Positions 26,062-34,422 of a stretch of 64,000 nt of DNA are shown piece after piece. The notes under the pieces are model-generated. The model made no database searches. It saw only the letters and a list, made by a program, of their open reading frames with translations, and was not told where the DNA came from. This DNA is from Acidobacteriaceae bacterium (GTDB lineage: Bacteria > Acidobacteriota > Terriglobia > Terriglobales > Acidobacteriaceae). A program made the translations under genes and the position numbers. Each line of letters starts with the position of its first letter. Within the stretch, counting starts at the first letter, position 1. The stretch spans positions 22,347-86,346 of the forward strand of contig PLWX01000256.1 of NCBI GenBank assembly GCA_003151155.1. The letters are read 5' to 3'.

Positions 26062-27273
26062 ATGCCAACATTTACTTTCACCGGCAAGAACGCCCAAGGA
26101 GAAAAAGTCCAGGGCGAGCGCAATGCCGAAAATAAGCAGACTCTCGCCAGCACGCTCCGGCGCGAACGCATTCAACCCGTTGCCATCAAGGAAAAAGGCA
26201 AGGAGTTCGCGCTGCCGACGCTGGGCGGTGGCGGCAAAGTCAAAACCAAGGACATCGCCATCTTCTTCCGGCAGTTCTCGGTCATGATCGATGCCGGTCT
26301 CCCGCTGGTGCAATGCCTTGAAATCCTGGCCGCAAACCAGGAATCGCAGGGCTTCCAGAAAGCACTCAACGGCGTGCGCAGCACGGTGGAGGGCGGTTCT
26401 ACACTCGGCAATGCGATGCGCGGCTATCCCAAGATCTTCGACGAACTGATGACTAACATGGTGGATGCCGGCGAAACCGGCGGTATTCTCGACACCATTC
26501 TTCAGCGCCTGGCGACCTACGTGGAAAAGGCCGTGAAGTTGAAGGCCGCGGTTCGATCGGCGTTGATCTACCCCGTGTCGGTCATCAGCATCGCCTTTGT
26601 CATCGTCGGCTTGCTGTTGTGGAAGGTCGTACCGATCTTCGCGAACCTGTTTATCGGTCTCGGCGCGGAGCTGCCGCTTCCCACGCGTATCGTTATCGGC
26701 ATCAGCAACTTCATCGGTAGCTTCTGGTTCATGTTCCCGATCGCGGTCTTCGGAATCTTCTTTGGCGTAAAAGCCATGCGTTCCGATCCTCGCGGACGGT
26801 ACATGACGGACAACTTCCTGCTGCACCTGCCGGTACTCGGCATGTTGCTGCGCAAGATCGCCGTTGCCCGCTTTACCCGCACCCTGGGCACGCTGATTAC
26901 TTCCGGCGTTCCGATTCTCGAAGGCTTAAACATCACCGCACGCACCTCCGGTAACCGGGTGGTGGAAGAAGCTCTCTACAAGGTTCGCAAATCGATCGAA
27001 GAAGGCCGAACCATCGTCGATCCTCTGCGCGAGTCCGGCGTCTTCCCCAACATGGTGACCCAGATGATCGGCGTTGGTGAAGCGACGGGCGCGATGGACG
27101 CCATGCTGCAAAAGATCGCCGACTTCTACGAAGACGACGTCGATGCAGCCACCAAAGATTTGCTCACCTTGCTGGAACCCATCATGATCGTGCTCCTCGG
27201 CGTCATGATCGGCGGCGTGGTCATTTCGCTCTACCTGCCCCTGTTCTCGATGGTTGCGAAACTGGCAGGTTAG
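26062..27273 (+). CDS. pilC: type IV pilus inner-membrane platform protein PilC
   Basis: 403 residues with two T2SSF repeats: FFRQFSVMIDAGLPLVQCLEILAANQ (first) and FTRTLGTLITSGVPILEGLNITA (second), each followed by a G-E-TGG/ATGAM segment (DAGETGGILDTIL; GVGEATGAMDAML). Membrane helices lie near 170 (ALIYPVSVISIAFVIVGLLLW), 220 and the C-terminus (IMIVLLGVMIGGVVISLYLPLFS). It couples PilB/PilT to the growing pilus. SD GAGGAGAAG. Followed by a terminator-like hairpin. Confidence 0.96.
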   Translation: MPTFTFTGKNAQGEKVQGERNAENKQTLASTLRRERIQPVAIKEKGKEFALPTLGGGGKVKTKDIAIFFRQFSVMIDAGLPLVQCLEILAANQESQGFQKALNGVRSTVEGGSTLGNAMRGYPKIFDELMTNMVDAGETGGILDTILQRLATYVEKAVKLKAAVRSALIYPVSVISIAFVIVGLLLWKVVPIFANLFIGLGAELPLPTRIVIGISNFIGSFWFMFPIAVFGIFFGVKAMRSDPRGRYMTDNFLLHLPVLGMLLRKIAVARFTRTLGTLITSGVPILEGLNITARTSGNRVVEEALYKVRKSIEEGRTIVDPLRESGVFPNMVTQMIGVGEATGAMDAMLQKIADFYEDDVDAATKDLLTLLEPIMIVLLGVMIGGVVISLYLPLFSMVAKLAG

Positions 27274-27280
27274 ACTACTG

Positions 27281-27309
27281 GGACCGGCGCCTCGCATCGC
27301 CGGTCCTTT
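27281..27309 (+). terminator. terminator or attenuator after pilC
   Basis: GGACCGGCG-N8-CGCCGGTCC is a perfect 9-bp stem followed by TTTCAAGTTCTT. The T-tract is short, so it may only partly separate pilBTC from the kinase-regulator pair. Confidence 0.6.
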
Positions 27310-27396
27310 CAAGTTCTTCCGGGGGCGCCGCTACGGCGTCCCCAAATTGCGACCAGCAACCTGTAGTAGGGTTCCGGCGCGAGCATCGGAAGTGGA

Positions 27397-29085
27397 ATGA
27401 GGGCTGAAATTCACGAGCGTACCTGGCTGCAGTGGCTGGTCAAGGTTCGCATCATCATTATCACCTTCCTGCTTGGCATTGAGTTGGCAATTACCGCTCT
27501 CACGCCGACCGCTGCTTCCAGAAAGCTCTTTGTCAGTGTCATCGTTCTCTGGTATGCCGTCGCCGCATTCCTGATCCTGCTCAACGCTCTCTGGCGCGAC
27601 ACCGGCCTCCAATCCAGGCTGCAGGTCCTCACCGACCTCTTCTTCGTCACCGCGGTCATTTACGCCACCGGCGGCGTCGATACCTCGTTCAATTTCCTTT
27701 ATCCCCTGGTCATCATCATGGCCAGCGTTCTGCTTACGCCCGCGTGGACGTACGCCACTGCCCTGCTCTCCGCGGCGGCCTTTACGCTGGTGCTGCAGCT
27801 CACCTACTGGGGAACCATTCCCACGTACGGGCAGCCGCACACCGACTCGCGCAGCCTGCACATTGTTATCGTGATCAACTGGTTCGCGTTTATCGCGGTG
27901 GCTTACCTTGCCGGACGCCTTAGCTCCCGGGTTCGCCAGATTGGCGTTGAACTGCGTGACAAGAGCGGCGAACTGGAAAACCTGCAGGCGCTGCATACCA
28001 ACATCATCCAGTCCATTAGCGCGGGTCTCATCACCACTGGTACGAACGGCATGGTTCATGTCGTCAACCGCGCGGCCACGCGATTTCTTGAGCGCACCGA
28101 GAATGAACTGATTGGCAGTTCGATCAGTTCCCTGTTCCTGGACCCGCTGCCGATCGTCGCGTCTGCGCCGGTGCATGCGGAGGTACGCATGAAAACACAG
28201 GTCGGGCGTCAGAAGACCTTCAGCGTCATCGGCTCCGCCCTGGTTGTTCCAGAAGGTGGCTCCGTCGGCTACATCTATGCCTTCGACGACCTCACCGAGA
28301 TTCGGCGACTCGAGCGCGAAGTCCGCACCCGCGATCGACTTTCCGCGGTAGGACGCATGGCGGCCGGTATTGCCCATGAGATTCGCAACCCCCTCACATC
28401 GATCGCAGGCTCAGTCAAGATGCTTTCCACGATGTCAGCGCTCACCGATGAGCAGCAGACGCTGGCCAGCATCGTCACCCGTGAATCCGAGCGGCTCAAT
28501 AACATCATCACCGATTTCCTCTTCTACGCGCGCGATAAGAAGTTCGAGATGCGCGAAGTCGACCTGATCCCGCTACTGAATGACACGCTTGTACTGCTGC
28601 AGCATCGCCCAGAAATGAACGTCAACATCGAGAGGCGCTTCGAAACTGAAAGTGCGGTCTGCATGGCGGACGGCGACAAACTCAAGCAGGTCTTCTGGAA
28701 CCTGAGCGACAATGCTTGCCGCGCGATGCGCGAAACCGGCGGCACCCTCACCGTGACCGTGCGCGCCGATCGTGATGTGTGGCGCGTCAATTTCGCAGAT
28801 AGCGGGCCCGGCATGAATGGCCCGCAAATTGAAAAAATCTTTGAGCCTTTCCAGACTGACTTTGCCGGGGGCACCGGCCTCGGCCTGGCGATCGTTTACC
28901 AGATCGTACAAGGCCACGAAGGTAAAATCAGCGTACGCTCCGCGCCGAATCGTGGTACGGAATTTATGTTGCAATTCAAACAGCCTGCGCATGTGGTGCC
29001 GGCTGTAAAGGAGGAGCACCCTTCGATCCCGTCAACCCGGGATGCCAAGGTTTCTGCTGCCTCAAGTTACCCAGGGAAGGACTAG
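27397..29085 (+). CDS. PilS-like sensor histidine kinase
   Basis: 562 residues. Six N-terminal membrane helices between about 12 and 180, as in PilS (VRIIIITFLLGIELAITAL ... HIVIVINWFAFIAVAYLAG), then a PAS domain (LHTNIIQSISAGLITTGTNGMVHVVNRAATRFLERTENELIG), HisKA (MAAGIAHEIRNPLTSIAGSVKML; phospho-His) and HATPase (FWNLSDNACRAM, DSGPGM, GTGLGLAIVYQIV). The polytopic sensor and location between pilC and a NtrC-type regulator make a PilS role likely, but PilS-type kinases also serve other pathways. Confidence 0.85.
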   Translation: MRAEIHERTWLQWLVKVRIIIITFLLGIELAITALTPTAASRKLFVSVIVLWYAVAAFLILLNALWRDTGLQSRLQVLTDLFFVTAVIYATGGVDTSFNFLYPLVIIMASVLLTPAWTYATALLSAAAFTLVLQLTYWGTIPTYGQPHTDSRSLHIVIVINWFAFIAVAYLAGRLSSRVRQIGVELRDKSGELENLQALHTNIIQSISAGLITTGTNGMVHVVNRAATRFLERTENELIGSSISSLFLDPLPIVASAPVHAEVRMKTQVGRQKTFSVIGSALVVPEGGSVGYIYAFDDLTEIRRLEREVRTRDRLSAVGRMAAGIAHEIRNPLTSIAGSVKMLSTMSALTDEQQTLASIVTRESERLNNIITDFLFYARDKKFEMREVDLIPLLNDTLVLLQHRPEMNVNIERRFETESAVCMADGDKLKQVFWNLSDNACRAMRETGGTLTVTVRADRDVWRVNFADSGPGMNGPQIEKIFEPFQTDFAGGTGLGLAIVYQIVQGHEGKISVRSAPNRGTEFMLQFKQPAHVVPAVKEEHPSIPSTRDAKVSAASSYPGKD

Positions 29086-29088
29086 GCC

Positions 29089-30480
29089 GTGAGCAACATT
29101 CTCGTCTGCGACGACGAACGCTCGATCTGCGAAATGCTGGAAATCGCCCTCCGCAAGGAAGGTCACAAGGTGGAGACCGTGACCTCTGGCGAGGCCGCGA
29201 AACGCAAGATGGATTCCGCGCTCTTCGATGTCGTGGTTACCGATATCCGCATGCCGCACACCAACGGTATTGAAGTCCTGCGTCACGCCCACTCGGTATC
29301 GCCGGACACTGCTGTCGTGCTGATCACCGCCGTCGATGACATTGAAGCCGCCGTCGCCGCCGTGAAGGCCGGAGGCGCGGCTGATTACATTCGCAAAAGC
29401 CCTGCTCTTATCGACGATATCCGCGTTGCGATCGGCAATGCTGTCGAACGCGGCACCCTCAAGCGCCAGAATATGGCGTTCAAGCGCGACGCGGCGGGAC
29501 GCAACTCGCTCGACAATATCGTCGGCACCAGCCAGCGCATGCAGCAACTCAAGAGCACTATCCGGATGGTGGCATCCACTGGAAGTACGGTGCTGGTCCA
29601 CGGCGAAAGCGGAACCGGTAAGGAACTGGTCGCGCGCGCGGTTCATACCTGTTCGCCGCGCGCCGGCGAACCGTTTACGTCGATCAACTGCGGCGCGTTT
29701 CCGGAAACGCTTCTCGAAAGCGAGCTCTTCGGCTACGTGAAAGGTGCGTTTACTGGCGCGGTGCAGAACAAGCGCGGGCTGTTCGAAGTCTCGACCGGCG
29801 GCACCATCTTCCTCGACGAAATCAGCGAGATGACGCTCACCATGCAGGTCAAACTTCTACGCGTGTTACAGGAGCGGCAGGTTCGCCCGGTCGGAGGGAC
29901 CTCGGAAATACCGGTCGATGTTCGCGTCATCGCCGCAACCAACCGGAATCTCGACGCCTCCGTGGCCGATGGTACCTTCCGCGAAGACCTTTACTATCGC
30001 CTTAGCGTTATCCCCGTACAGGTTCCACCGCTGCGCGAGCGGCCGGACGACATCGAGCTGCTGGCGAATCATTTCCTGAAGAAATATGCTCCCGCCGCAG
30101 GCAAAAGCATTCGGTCGATCCGACCCGAATCGATTGCCGATCTTCGCGACTACGATTGGCCGGGCAATGTGCGCCAACTGGAAAACACCATCGAGCGCGC
30201 CGTCGCCCTCGAGATGACGGAAGAACTGCATGTTGAAATCCCGACCGAACGCCAGAAAAACAAGGCCAACACCGCCGTTGCTGCAGCCGGCGCAGGTGGC
30301 AACGGGATGGTGACGATGAGCGCCACCGGGATCGACATGGAAGCTTACGTCGCCGACCTGGAGCGTTCGCTTTTGCAACAGGCGCTCAAGCAATCTGACG
30401 GCGTACAGACGAAAGCCGCCGAACTGCTCAAGCTCTCGTACCGTTCTTTCCGCCACCTGATGAAGAAGTACGACCTGTAA
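29089..30480 (+). CDS. PilR-like sigma-54-dependent response regulator
   Basis: 463 residues from a GTG whose SD (GGGAAGGA) lies in the end of the kinase gene. Receiver domain (NILVCDDERSICEML; Asp in VVVTDIRMPHTNG), AAA+ domain with Walker A HGESGTGKELVARAVH, intact sigma-54 loop YVKGAFTGAVQNK, Walker B GGTIFLDEISEM, and a C-terminal Fis HTH (KQSDGVQTKAAELLKLSYRSFRHLMKKYDL). Unlike the NtrX-like protein at 18362, this one keeps GAFTGA. An Ala/Gly linker precedes the HTH. The peptidase ATG overlaps its stop (TAATG). Confidence 0.9.
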   Translation: MSNILVCDDERSICEMLEIALRKEGHKVETVTSGEAAKRKMDSALFDVVVTDIRMPHTNGIEVLRHAHSVSPDTAVVLITAVDDIEAAVAAVKAGGAADYIRKSPALIDDIRVAIGNAVERGTLKRQNMAFKRDAAGRNSLDNIVGTSQRMQQLKSTIRMVASTGSTVLVHGESGTGKELVARAVHTCSPRAGEPFTSINCGAFPETLLESELFGYVKGAFTGAVQNKRGLFEVSTGGTIFLDEISEMTLTMQVKLLRVLQERQVRPVGGTSEIPVDVRVIAATNRNLDASVADGTFREDLYYRLSVIPVQVPPLRERPDDIELLANHFLKKYAPAAGKSIRSIRPESIADLRDYDWPGNVRQLENTIERAVALEMTEELHVEIPTERQKNKANTAVAAAGAGGNGMVTMSATGIDMEAYVADLERSLLQQALKQSDGVQTKAAELLKLSYRSFRHLMKKYDL

Positions 30481-31340
30481 TGCGCTTCGCACCGGGCCCG
30501 TTTCTCAAATCGGCGATCGCTGTCGCTTGCCTGCTGTTCGCTTGCGCGACCGGCGATGCCACCAGCATCCGGCGAACCGAGGTTCCGGCTGACGTTCTGC
30601 TGGAACGTCTGCGTCTCGCGCCCGATTCCAATCAAGCTCGTCACGATGCGCTGGTGAAGCTGTTTGCGGACAACGGCTGCACGACCACGGACCTCGACGT
30701 TCCACACGAACCGCCGAATGTTTTATGCGTCGTGCCGGGTGAATCGGATTCGATCATCTTTGTAGGCGCGCATTTCGACAAGGTCAAGGACGGCCACGGT
30801 GTCGTCGACAACGGGAGCGGCGTTTCGCTGTTACCCAGTTTGTTGCAGGCGCTCAAGATCACGAAACGGCGGCACACGTTTGTCTTCATGGGCTTTACTG
30901 CCGAAGAGAAAGGCCTGGTCGGCTCAAACTATTACGTCCATCACCTGGCGAAGGCGGATCGCGCGAAAATTCATGCCATGATCGCGATCGATACGTTGGG
31001 TTTGACCCCGACAAAAATCTGGACGAGTCGCGCCGATAAAGCACTGCTCATGGATCTCGTCCAAGTCAGCCGGTCGTTGAATCTGCCTTTGTCAGGCATG
31101 AACGTTGATTACGTCGGCGACACTGACTCCACGCCATTCCGTGATGCGAAAATCCCGACGATCACGTTCCATTCCATCACCAACGAGACATGGCGGATTC
31201 TCCATTCCGACAAGGACACCTATGCCGCCGTCGACCAGAAAGCTTATGTCGATAGCTGCCACCTGATCACCGATTACGTCGCCTATCTCGACGAAGTGCT
31301 GGACGCAGACAGTACCGCGACTACCCAATCGACGAAGTAG
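30480..31340 (+). CDS. secreted M28-family aminopeptidase
   Basis: 286 residues. Signal peptide with possible lipobox (SAIAVACLLFACATG). The M28 zinc ligands are in order: His in FVGAHFDKV, bridging Asp in GVVDNGSGVS, catalytic Glu and ligand Glu in TAEEKGLVGS, Asp in IAIDTLGLT and His in TITFHSIT. Expected to remove N-terminal residues from peptides in the periplasm or outside. Coupled to the PilR-like gene by TAATG, an unexpected partner; whether pilus and peptidase are co-regulated is untested. Confidence 0.88.
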   Translation: MRFAPGPFLKSAIAVACLLFACATGDATSIRRTEVPADVLLERLRLAPDSNQARHDALVKLFADNGCTTTDLDVPHEPPNVLCVVPGESDSIIFVGAHFDKVKDGHGVVDNGSGVSLLPSLLQALKITKRRHTFVFMGFTAEEKGLVGSNYYVHHLAKADRAKIHAMIAIDTLGLTPTKIWTSRADKALLMDLVQVSRSLNLPLSGMNVDYVGDTDSTPFRDAKIPTITFHSITNETWRILHSDKDTYAAVDQKAYVDSCHLITDYVAYLDEVLDADSTATTQSTK

Positions 31341-31384
31341 CCGGCGACGCACTGGCGGTCGACGCGCTGCTAAAATCGAAGGCG

Positions 31385-31732
31385 ATGTCCGAACCGCGAC
31401 AGACCGCTGAAGATCACTATTACGCTGCGCTCGATCTTTATGCTGACGGCAACGCCGAGGCGGCGGCGGGGGAGTATCAGAAGGCGCTTGCGGCGGACCC
31501 TTCGTTCGTGGATGCGCTGCACGGGCTGGCACGGGTGTACCAGGACCTTGCGCGGTTCGATGAGGCGATCGAGGTCGCGAAGAAAATTTCGGAACACGAT
31601 CCGGATGACGTGCTGGCGCATACCTCGCTTTCCATTCTCTATCAAAAGAAGGGGATGATTGCGGAGGCGGAGGAAGAGTCGAATAAGGCGCGCATCCTGG
31701 GATGGAAGCAGCAATTGAAGGATGGTGGGTAG
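31385..31732 (+). CDS. small TPR protein
   Basis: 115 residues forming about three tetratricopeptide units: EDHYYAALDLYADGNAEAAAGEYQKALAADPSFVDALHGLARVYQDLARFDEAIEVAKKISEHDPDDVLAHTSLSILYQKKGMIAEAEEESNKARILGWKQ. No signal peptide, so cytoplasmic. It lies 44 bp after the peptidase on the same strand and may share its transcript. Close relatives occur in acidobacteria as I recall. Partner unknown. Confidence 0.8.
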   Translation: MSEPRQTAEDHYYAALDLYADGNAEAAAGEYQKALAADPSFVDALHGLARVYQDLARFDEAIEVAKKISEHDPDDVLAHTSLSILYQKKGMIAEAEEESNKARILGWKQQLKDGG

Positions 31733-31857
31733 GGACCCCCTCCCCCTCCCCTCGATATCTTGTTTTCAGTGGTTTAGCGCGACGTTTCCGCCAAAATATT
31801 CGATCTAAACGAGTTATAGTCAAAATCCAGAAAACATTAGACTTAGAGGAAGGAAAG

Positions 31858-31893
31858 CAGATTGCCACGTCGCTTCGCTCCTCGCAATGACAA
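31858..31893. repeat. dispersed intergenic repeat of the CHCEERSDVAIC type
   Basis: CAGATTGCCACGTCGCTTCG onward to CTCGCAATGACA. Reverse translation gives the CHCEERSDVAIC signature, which recurs as spurious peptides in many bacterial genomes and marks a widespread intergenic repeat. One copy in the window. Confidence 0.65.
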
Positions 31894-31910
31894 GAGAGTG
31901 TGACGTGAGG

Positions 31911-32066
31911 CGAACATCTTCTTGGCTGGCGCGGCAGCACGTTTACCTCAGGACTAAAGAATGGGACGTGCTGCGAGCATCTTCTTGGTAAGCCGCCACG
32001 GTGTTTACTTCCTGTGTGACCTGGTGCCAATATCTTCCTGGCGAGCCGTTGCTTGTTCGCTTCTCC
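31911..32066. repeat. three imperfect ~55-bp tandem repeats
   Basis: Units start near 31911, 31974 and 32026 and share ATCTTCTTGG (third: ATCTTCCTGG), then a GCCG-like block, then GTTTAC and TC. Divergence is high, so the repeat is old. No ORF or hairpin explains it. Confidence 0.4.
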
Positions 32067-32242
32067 CTATTTTTAGAATAGCAAGTTGGAGGGGGTAAAC
32101 CGGACACTTTTCCGAACGATATATTTGGTTTGGATTCAAGGGATTACACGGAAATCAATGGATTCCTTCTCTTGACAAGATTTTCGGCCATGGAGACGAG
32201 GGCATGGATCAGAATCGGGCTTGGCTATACTGAGAGCAGCAC

Positions 32243-32476
32243 ATGTGGAACATCGTCCGATTCCTGTGGAATGCCACCAAGGGCCATCACTTCACTCCCT
32301 GGCGCAGCCCTTACCTGCGGTGGCGGATTGAGACCTATTGCGGGATCAAGATGACGCAGATCGGCTTCCTGGAGTTTGTGGGGTTCAGCTGGCGGGAGCG
32401 GAGACAGCTTCTGCAGTTTTTGAAGTGGACGGGCGAGATGAAGCAGTACGCGCGGGTCAAACCGAAGAATCCCTAG
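32243..32476 (+). CDS. small conserved acidobacterial protein
   Basis: 77 residues: MWNIVRFLWNATKGHHFTPWRSPYLRWRIETYCGIKMTQIGFLEFVGFSWRERRQLLQFLKWTGEMKQYARVKPKNP. Very rich in Trp, Arg and aromatic residues, basic, no signal peptide. I recall close homologues (RFLWNATRGH..PWRSPYLRWR) annotated as hypothetical in many Acidobacteria, usually as single genes. Its stop shares the palindrome CTAG with the stop of the convergent SAM-hydrolase gene. Function unknown; composition suggests nucleic-acid or membrane contact. Confidence 0.75.
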   Translation: MWNIVRFLWNATKGHHFTPWRSPYLRWRIETYCGIKMTQIGFLEFVGFSWRERRQLLQFLKWTGEMKQYARVKPKNP

Positions 32477-33264
32477 CTCATCGTTACGACAACTTCGCTG
32501 CCCTTGGTGGCCCCTGCTGCCTGGGCCGCGGACCCTTTGTTGACGGAAAGTTCTAAAAATCCACCGCTGCCCAGAATCGCGAACACTTCGCCCTTTTCTC
32601 CTTCGGCGTAGTTGCTGGCGAGTTTGGTGACCGTCGCGTTGCCGACGTTGATTTTGAAATCGCCGCCGAAAATTCCCGATACATCGCCGGGAGTGATGTT
32701 GGTGATCAGGCTGCCGAATTTATCCACCTTCAACACAATGCCCTTTACCTGGTTGGCGTCGCCAGGCTTGGCGCGTGGCGCGTTGAAGCGCACGTAATCT
32801 TCGATCGTCTCGCCGAACTTATTGCTCTCGACGCCTTTGCTCAGCCATCCGGCAACCGCGGCGAAAATGTCTCGGCCGTGGAAGGTCTGGCTTACGGGCT
32901 GTATGAAGTAATGCGACGAGGTGATGTGGCGGACGCTTACGCGCTCCTCGCGTTCATAGACCAGCGAGAGGACACCGTTATCCGGAGCGACGAAATAGTG
33001 GGTGCCGGCGGTGACGAGGATCGGACGGCGCGAGGTTCCCACGCCGGGATCGACGACGACGACGTGAACCGTATCTTTCGGATAGTAAGAGTAGGCCTGC
33101 GCAATGGTGAGCGCTCCGTCGAGCAGATCGAAGGACTGAACGGAGTTCGAGATATCGACGACGGTGGCCGCGGGATTGATGTTGTAGAGGACGCCTTTCA
33201 TGGCGCCGACGTAGTAATCCGCGGTCCCGAAATCAGTGGTCAGGGTAACAAAGCGTGACGCCAA
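32473..33264 (-). CDS. SAM hydrolase / SAM hydroxide adenosyltransferase (DUF62)
   Basis: 263 residues of the DUF62 family, which splits S-adenosylmethionine to adenosine and methionine using hydroxide; relatives make 5'-halo-5'-deoxyadenosines. Signatures: N-terminal TLTTDFGTADYYVGAMKGV (substrate Asp), VHVVVVDPGVGTSRRPI, VAPDNGVLS and TFHGRDIFAAVAGWL with the His and Arg/Asp of the hydrolase triad; halogenases lack this. C-terminal domain LKVDKFGSLITNI. The start is TTG 33264 with SD GGAGAC; no ATG fits. Confidence 0.88.
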   Translation of the reverse strand: MASRFVTLTTDFGTADYYVGAMKGVLYNINPAATVVDISNSVQSFDLLDGALTIAQAYSYYPKDTVHVVVVDPGVGTSRRPILVTAGTHYFVAPDNGVLSLVYEREERVSVRHITSSHYFIQPVSQTFHGRDIFAAVAGWLSKGVESNKFGETIEDYVRFNAPRAKPGDANQVKGIVLKVDKFGSLITNITPGDVSGIFGGDFKINVGNATVTKLASNYAEGEKGEVFAILGSGGFLELSVNKGSAAQAAGATKGSEVVVTMS

Positions 33265-33354
33265 CGAAGTCTCCGCGCAACAGGAATACTCGGAAGGTAG
33301 AGCATGCTGCGCGGAGCGTCAAGTTACTGACGGAGCCACGAACTGAAGCAAACG

Positions 33355-33410
33355 CAAGATCCTTCGCTGCGGACGCGGAAGGTCTCCGCGTCCTCCGTTC
33401 AGGATGACAA
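33355..33410. repeat. dispersed intergenic repeat of the CHPER/AAKDL type
   Basis: AAGATCCTTCGCTGCGGACG through CGTTCAGGATGACA, containing the stem GGACGCGG-N6-TCCGCGTCC. Related sequences (AAGATCCTTCG...CAGGATGACA) recur between genes in Acidobacteria. It lies between the SAM hydrolase promoter and the DUF4097 gene end. Confidence 0.6.
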
Positions 33411-33450
33411 GGGGGAAAGAGGATGCCGGACACGGCTGCACCTGGCGATC

Positions 33451-34362
33451 TCAGTTGATCTCGATATCGCCGGAGCCGGTATGCACTTCGACTTTCGGAC
33501 CGCCTGTGCCGACCTTGCCGTGGATCTCATGCTTCGACAGCTTGCCCTGCACGGTCACGGGCTTTCCGAGATGGAGATCGCCGGAGCCGGTTGAAGCTTC
33601 GACATCGAAGTTGGTGGCGTTGGCCAACTCAAGCGTGACTGCGCCGGAGCCGGTCTGCACGAACCAGTTGCTGGCTGGGGTGCCCTTGGCCTTCACGTCG
33701 CCACTGCCGGTGCGCGCGCGCAAAGAGCCGTTGGCACGATCGACACGAATGCCGCCGGAGCCGGTGTGGACATCCACGTCGCCCGCGGAATTGAGGGAGA
33801 CATCCATATCGCCGCTGCCGGTGGAGGCGACGAAGGGTGCGCCGACGTTTTGTGCCTGGATGCGTCCGCTGCCGGTGTGGGAGCGAACTTCACCGGTAAT
33901 GTCGCGCAGGCTCACGTCGCCAGAGCCGGTATCGGCACTGAGACGCCCTTGGAAGCCCTGGATGTCGATCGCACCGGAGCCGGTATTGGCTGCGATGCGG
34001 GTGGTCGTCGGAGCCGTGATGTCGTAGCTGATGGAGACGTGCCGGCGGAGTTCGGGGTCGTCGATCTTGCCGATCTTGATGAGCGAACCCATCTGCTGTA
34101 CGGGCGGGTTCTGCTCGATCTGCTTGAGCTTCCCTTCGTCGTTCGACGACCAGCTGGAGACATGAATATGGCCGACGATGTGGACCGTCGTGCTGGAGCC
34201 TGACCGCACGTGGATGTCGCCTGAGCCGGTGGACACTTCAAGATCGACGGTGCCACTCACGGTGAGATCTTTTTGGAATTCGCCGTCGACGCTGGCATTG
34301 GCGAACTGCGTAAGGAAGAAGAAAGAGAGGAGAACCGCGACGCACAGCAGGCTTCGTTTCAT
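33451..34362 (-). CDS. secreted DUF4097-type beta-solenoid protein with ten TGSG repeats
   Basis: 303 residues. Signal peptide (LLCVAVLLSFFFLTQFANA). The chain is built on a repeating TGSG turn followed by a short beta strand: VSTGSGDIHV, NTGSGAIDI, DTGSGDVSL, HTGSGRIQA, STGSGDMDV, HTGSGGIRV, RTGSGDVKA, QTGSGAVTL, STGSGDLHL, HTGSGDIEI, ten in all at roughly 16-24 residue spacing after a first insert. This is a DUF4097 putative-adhesin beta-solenoid. At DNA level the repeats read CCGGAGCCGGT on the plus strand. Next to a membrane fusion protein gene on the same strand, 60 bp downstream. Confidence 0.85.
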   Translation of the reverse strand: MKRSLLCVAVLLSFFFLTQFANASVDGEFQKDLTVSGTVDLEVSTGSGDIHVRSGSSTTVHIVGHIHVSSWSSNDEGKLKQIEQNPPVQQMGSLIKIGKIDDPELRRHVSISYDITAPTTTRIAANTGSGAIDIQGFQGRLSADTGSGDVSLRDITGEVRSHTGSGRIQAQNVGAPFVASTGSGDMDVSLNSAGDVDVHTGSGGIRVDRANGSLRARTGSGDVKAKGTPASNWFVQTGSGAVTLELANATNFDVEASTGSGDLHLGKPVTVQGKLSKHEIHGKVGTGGPKVEVHTGSGDIEIN

Positions 34363-34422
34363 TGTGTCCTCGTAAAAATGCGGAGGCGCCGCGGGGCACC
34401 TCCGCCATCGAGATGATGTTGG

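Larger units (their letters stand above)
31733..32242. other. 510-bp intergenic region with repeats, no gene seen
   Basis: Between the TPR gene and the 77-residue gene. It holds a C-rich tract (CCCCCTCCCCCTCCCC, 31736-31751), a dispersed repeat (31858-31893) and imperfect tandem repeats (31911-32066). The 312-residue minus ORF crossing it is a read-through of repeat sequence and antisense to the peptidase. Confidence 0.6.

Noticed and set aside
25795-26826. 343-residue minus-strand ORF
   Set aside because: Antisense to pilT and pilC, with no start signal and no recognisable fold.
27331-28377. 348-residue minus-strand ORF
   Set aside because: Antisense shadow of the PilS-like kinase gene.
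31092-32030. 312-residue minus-strand ORF
   Set aside because: It is antisense to the M28 peptidase and TPR genes and reads through the C-rich tract and the dispersed repeat (CHCEERSDVAIC); no SD, no domain.
33451-34362. CRISPR-like regular repeat (CCGGAGCCGGT)
   Set aside because: Spacing varies, the repeats are in frame and encode TGSG turns of an exported solenoid.
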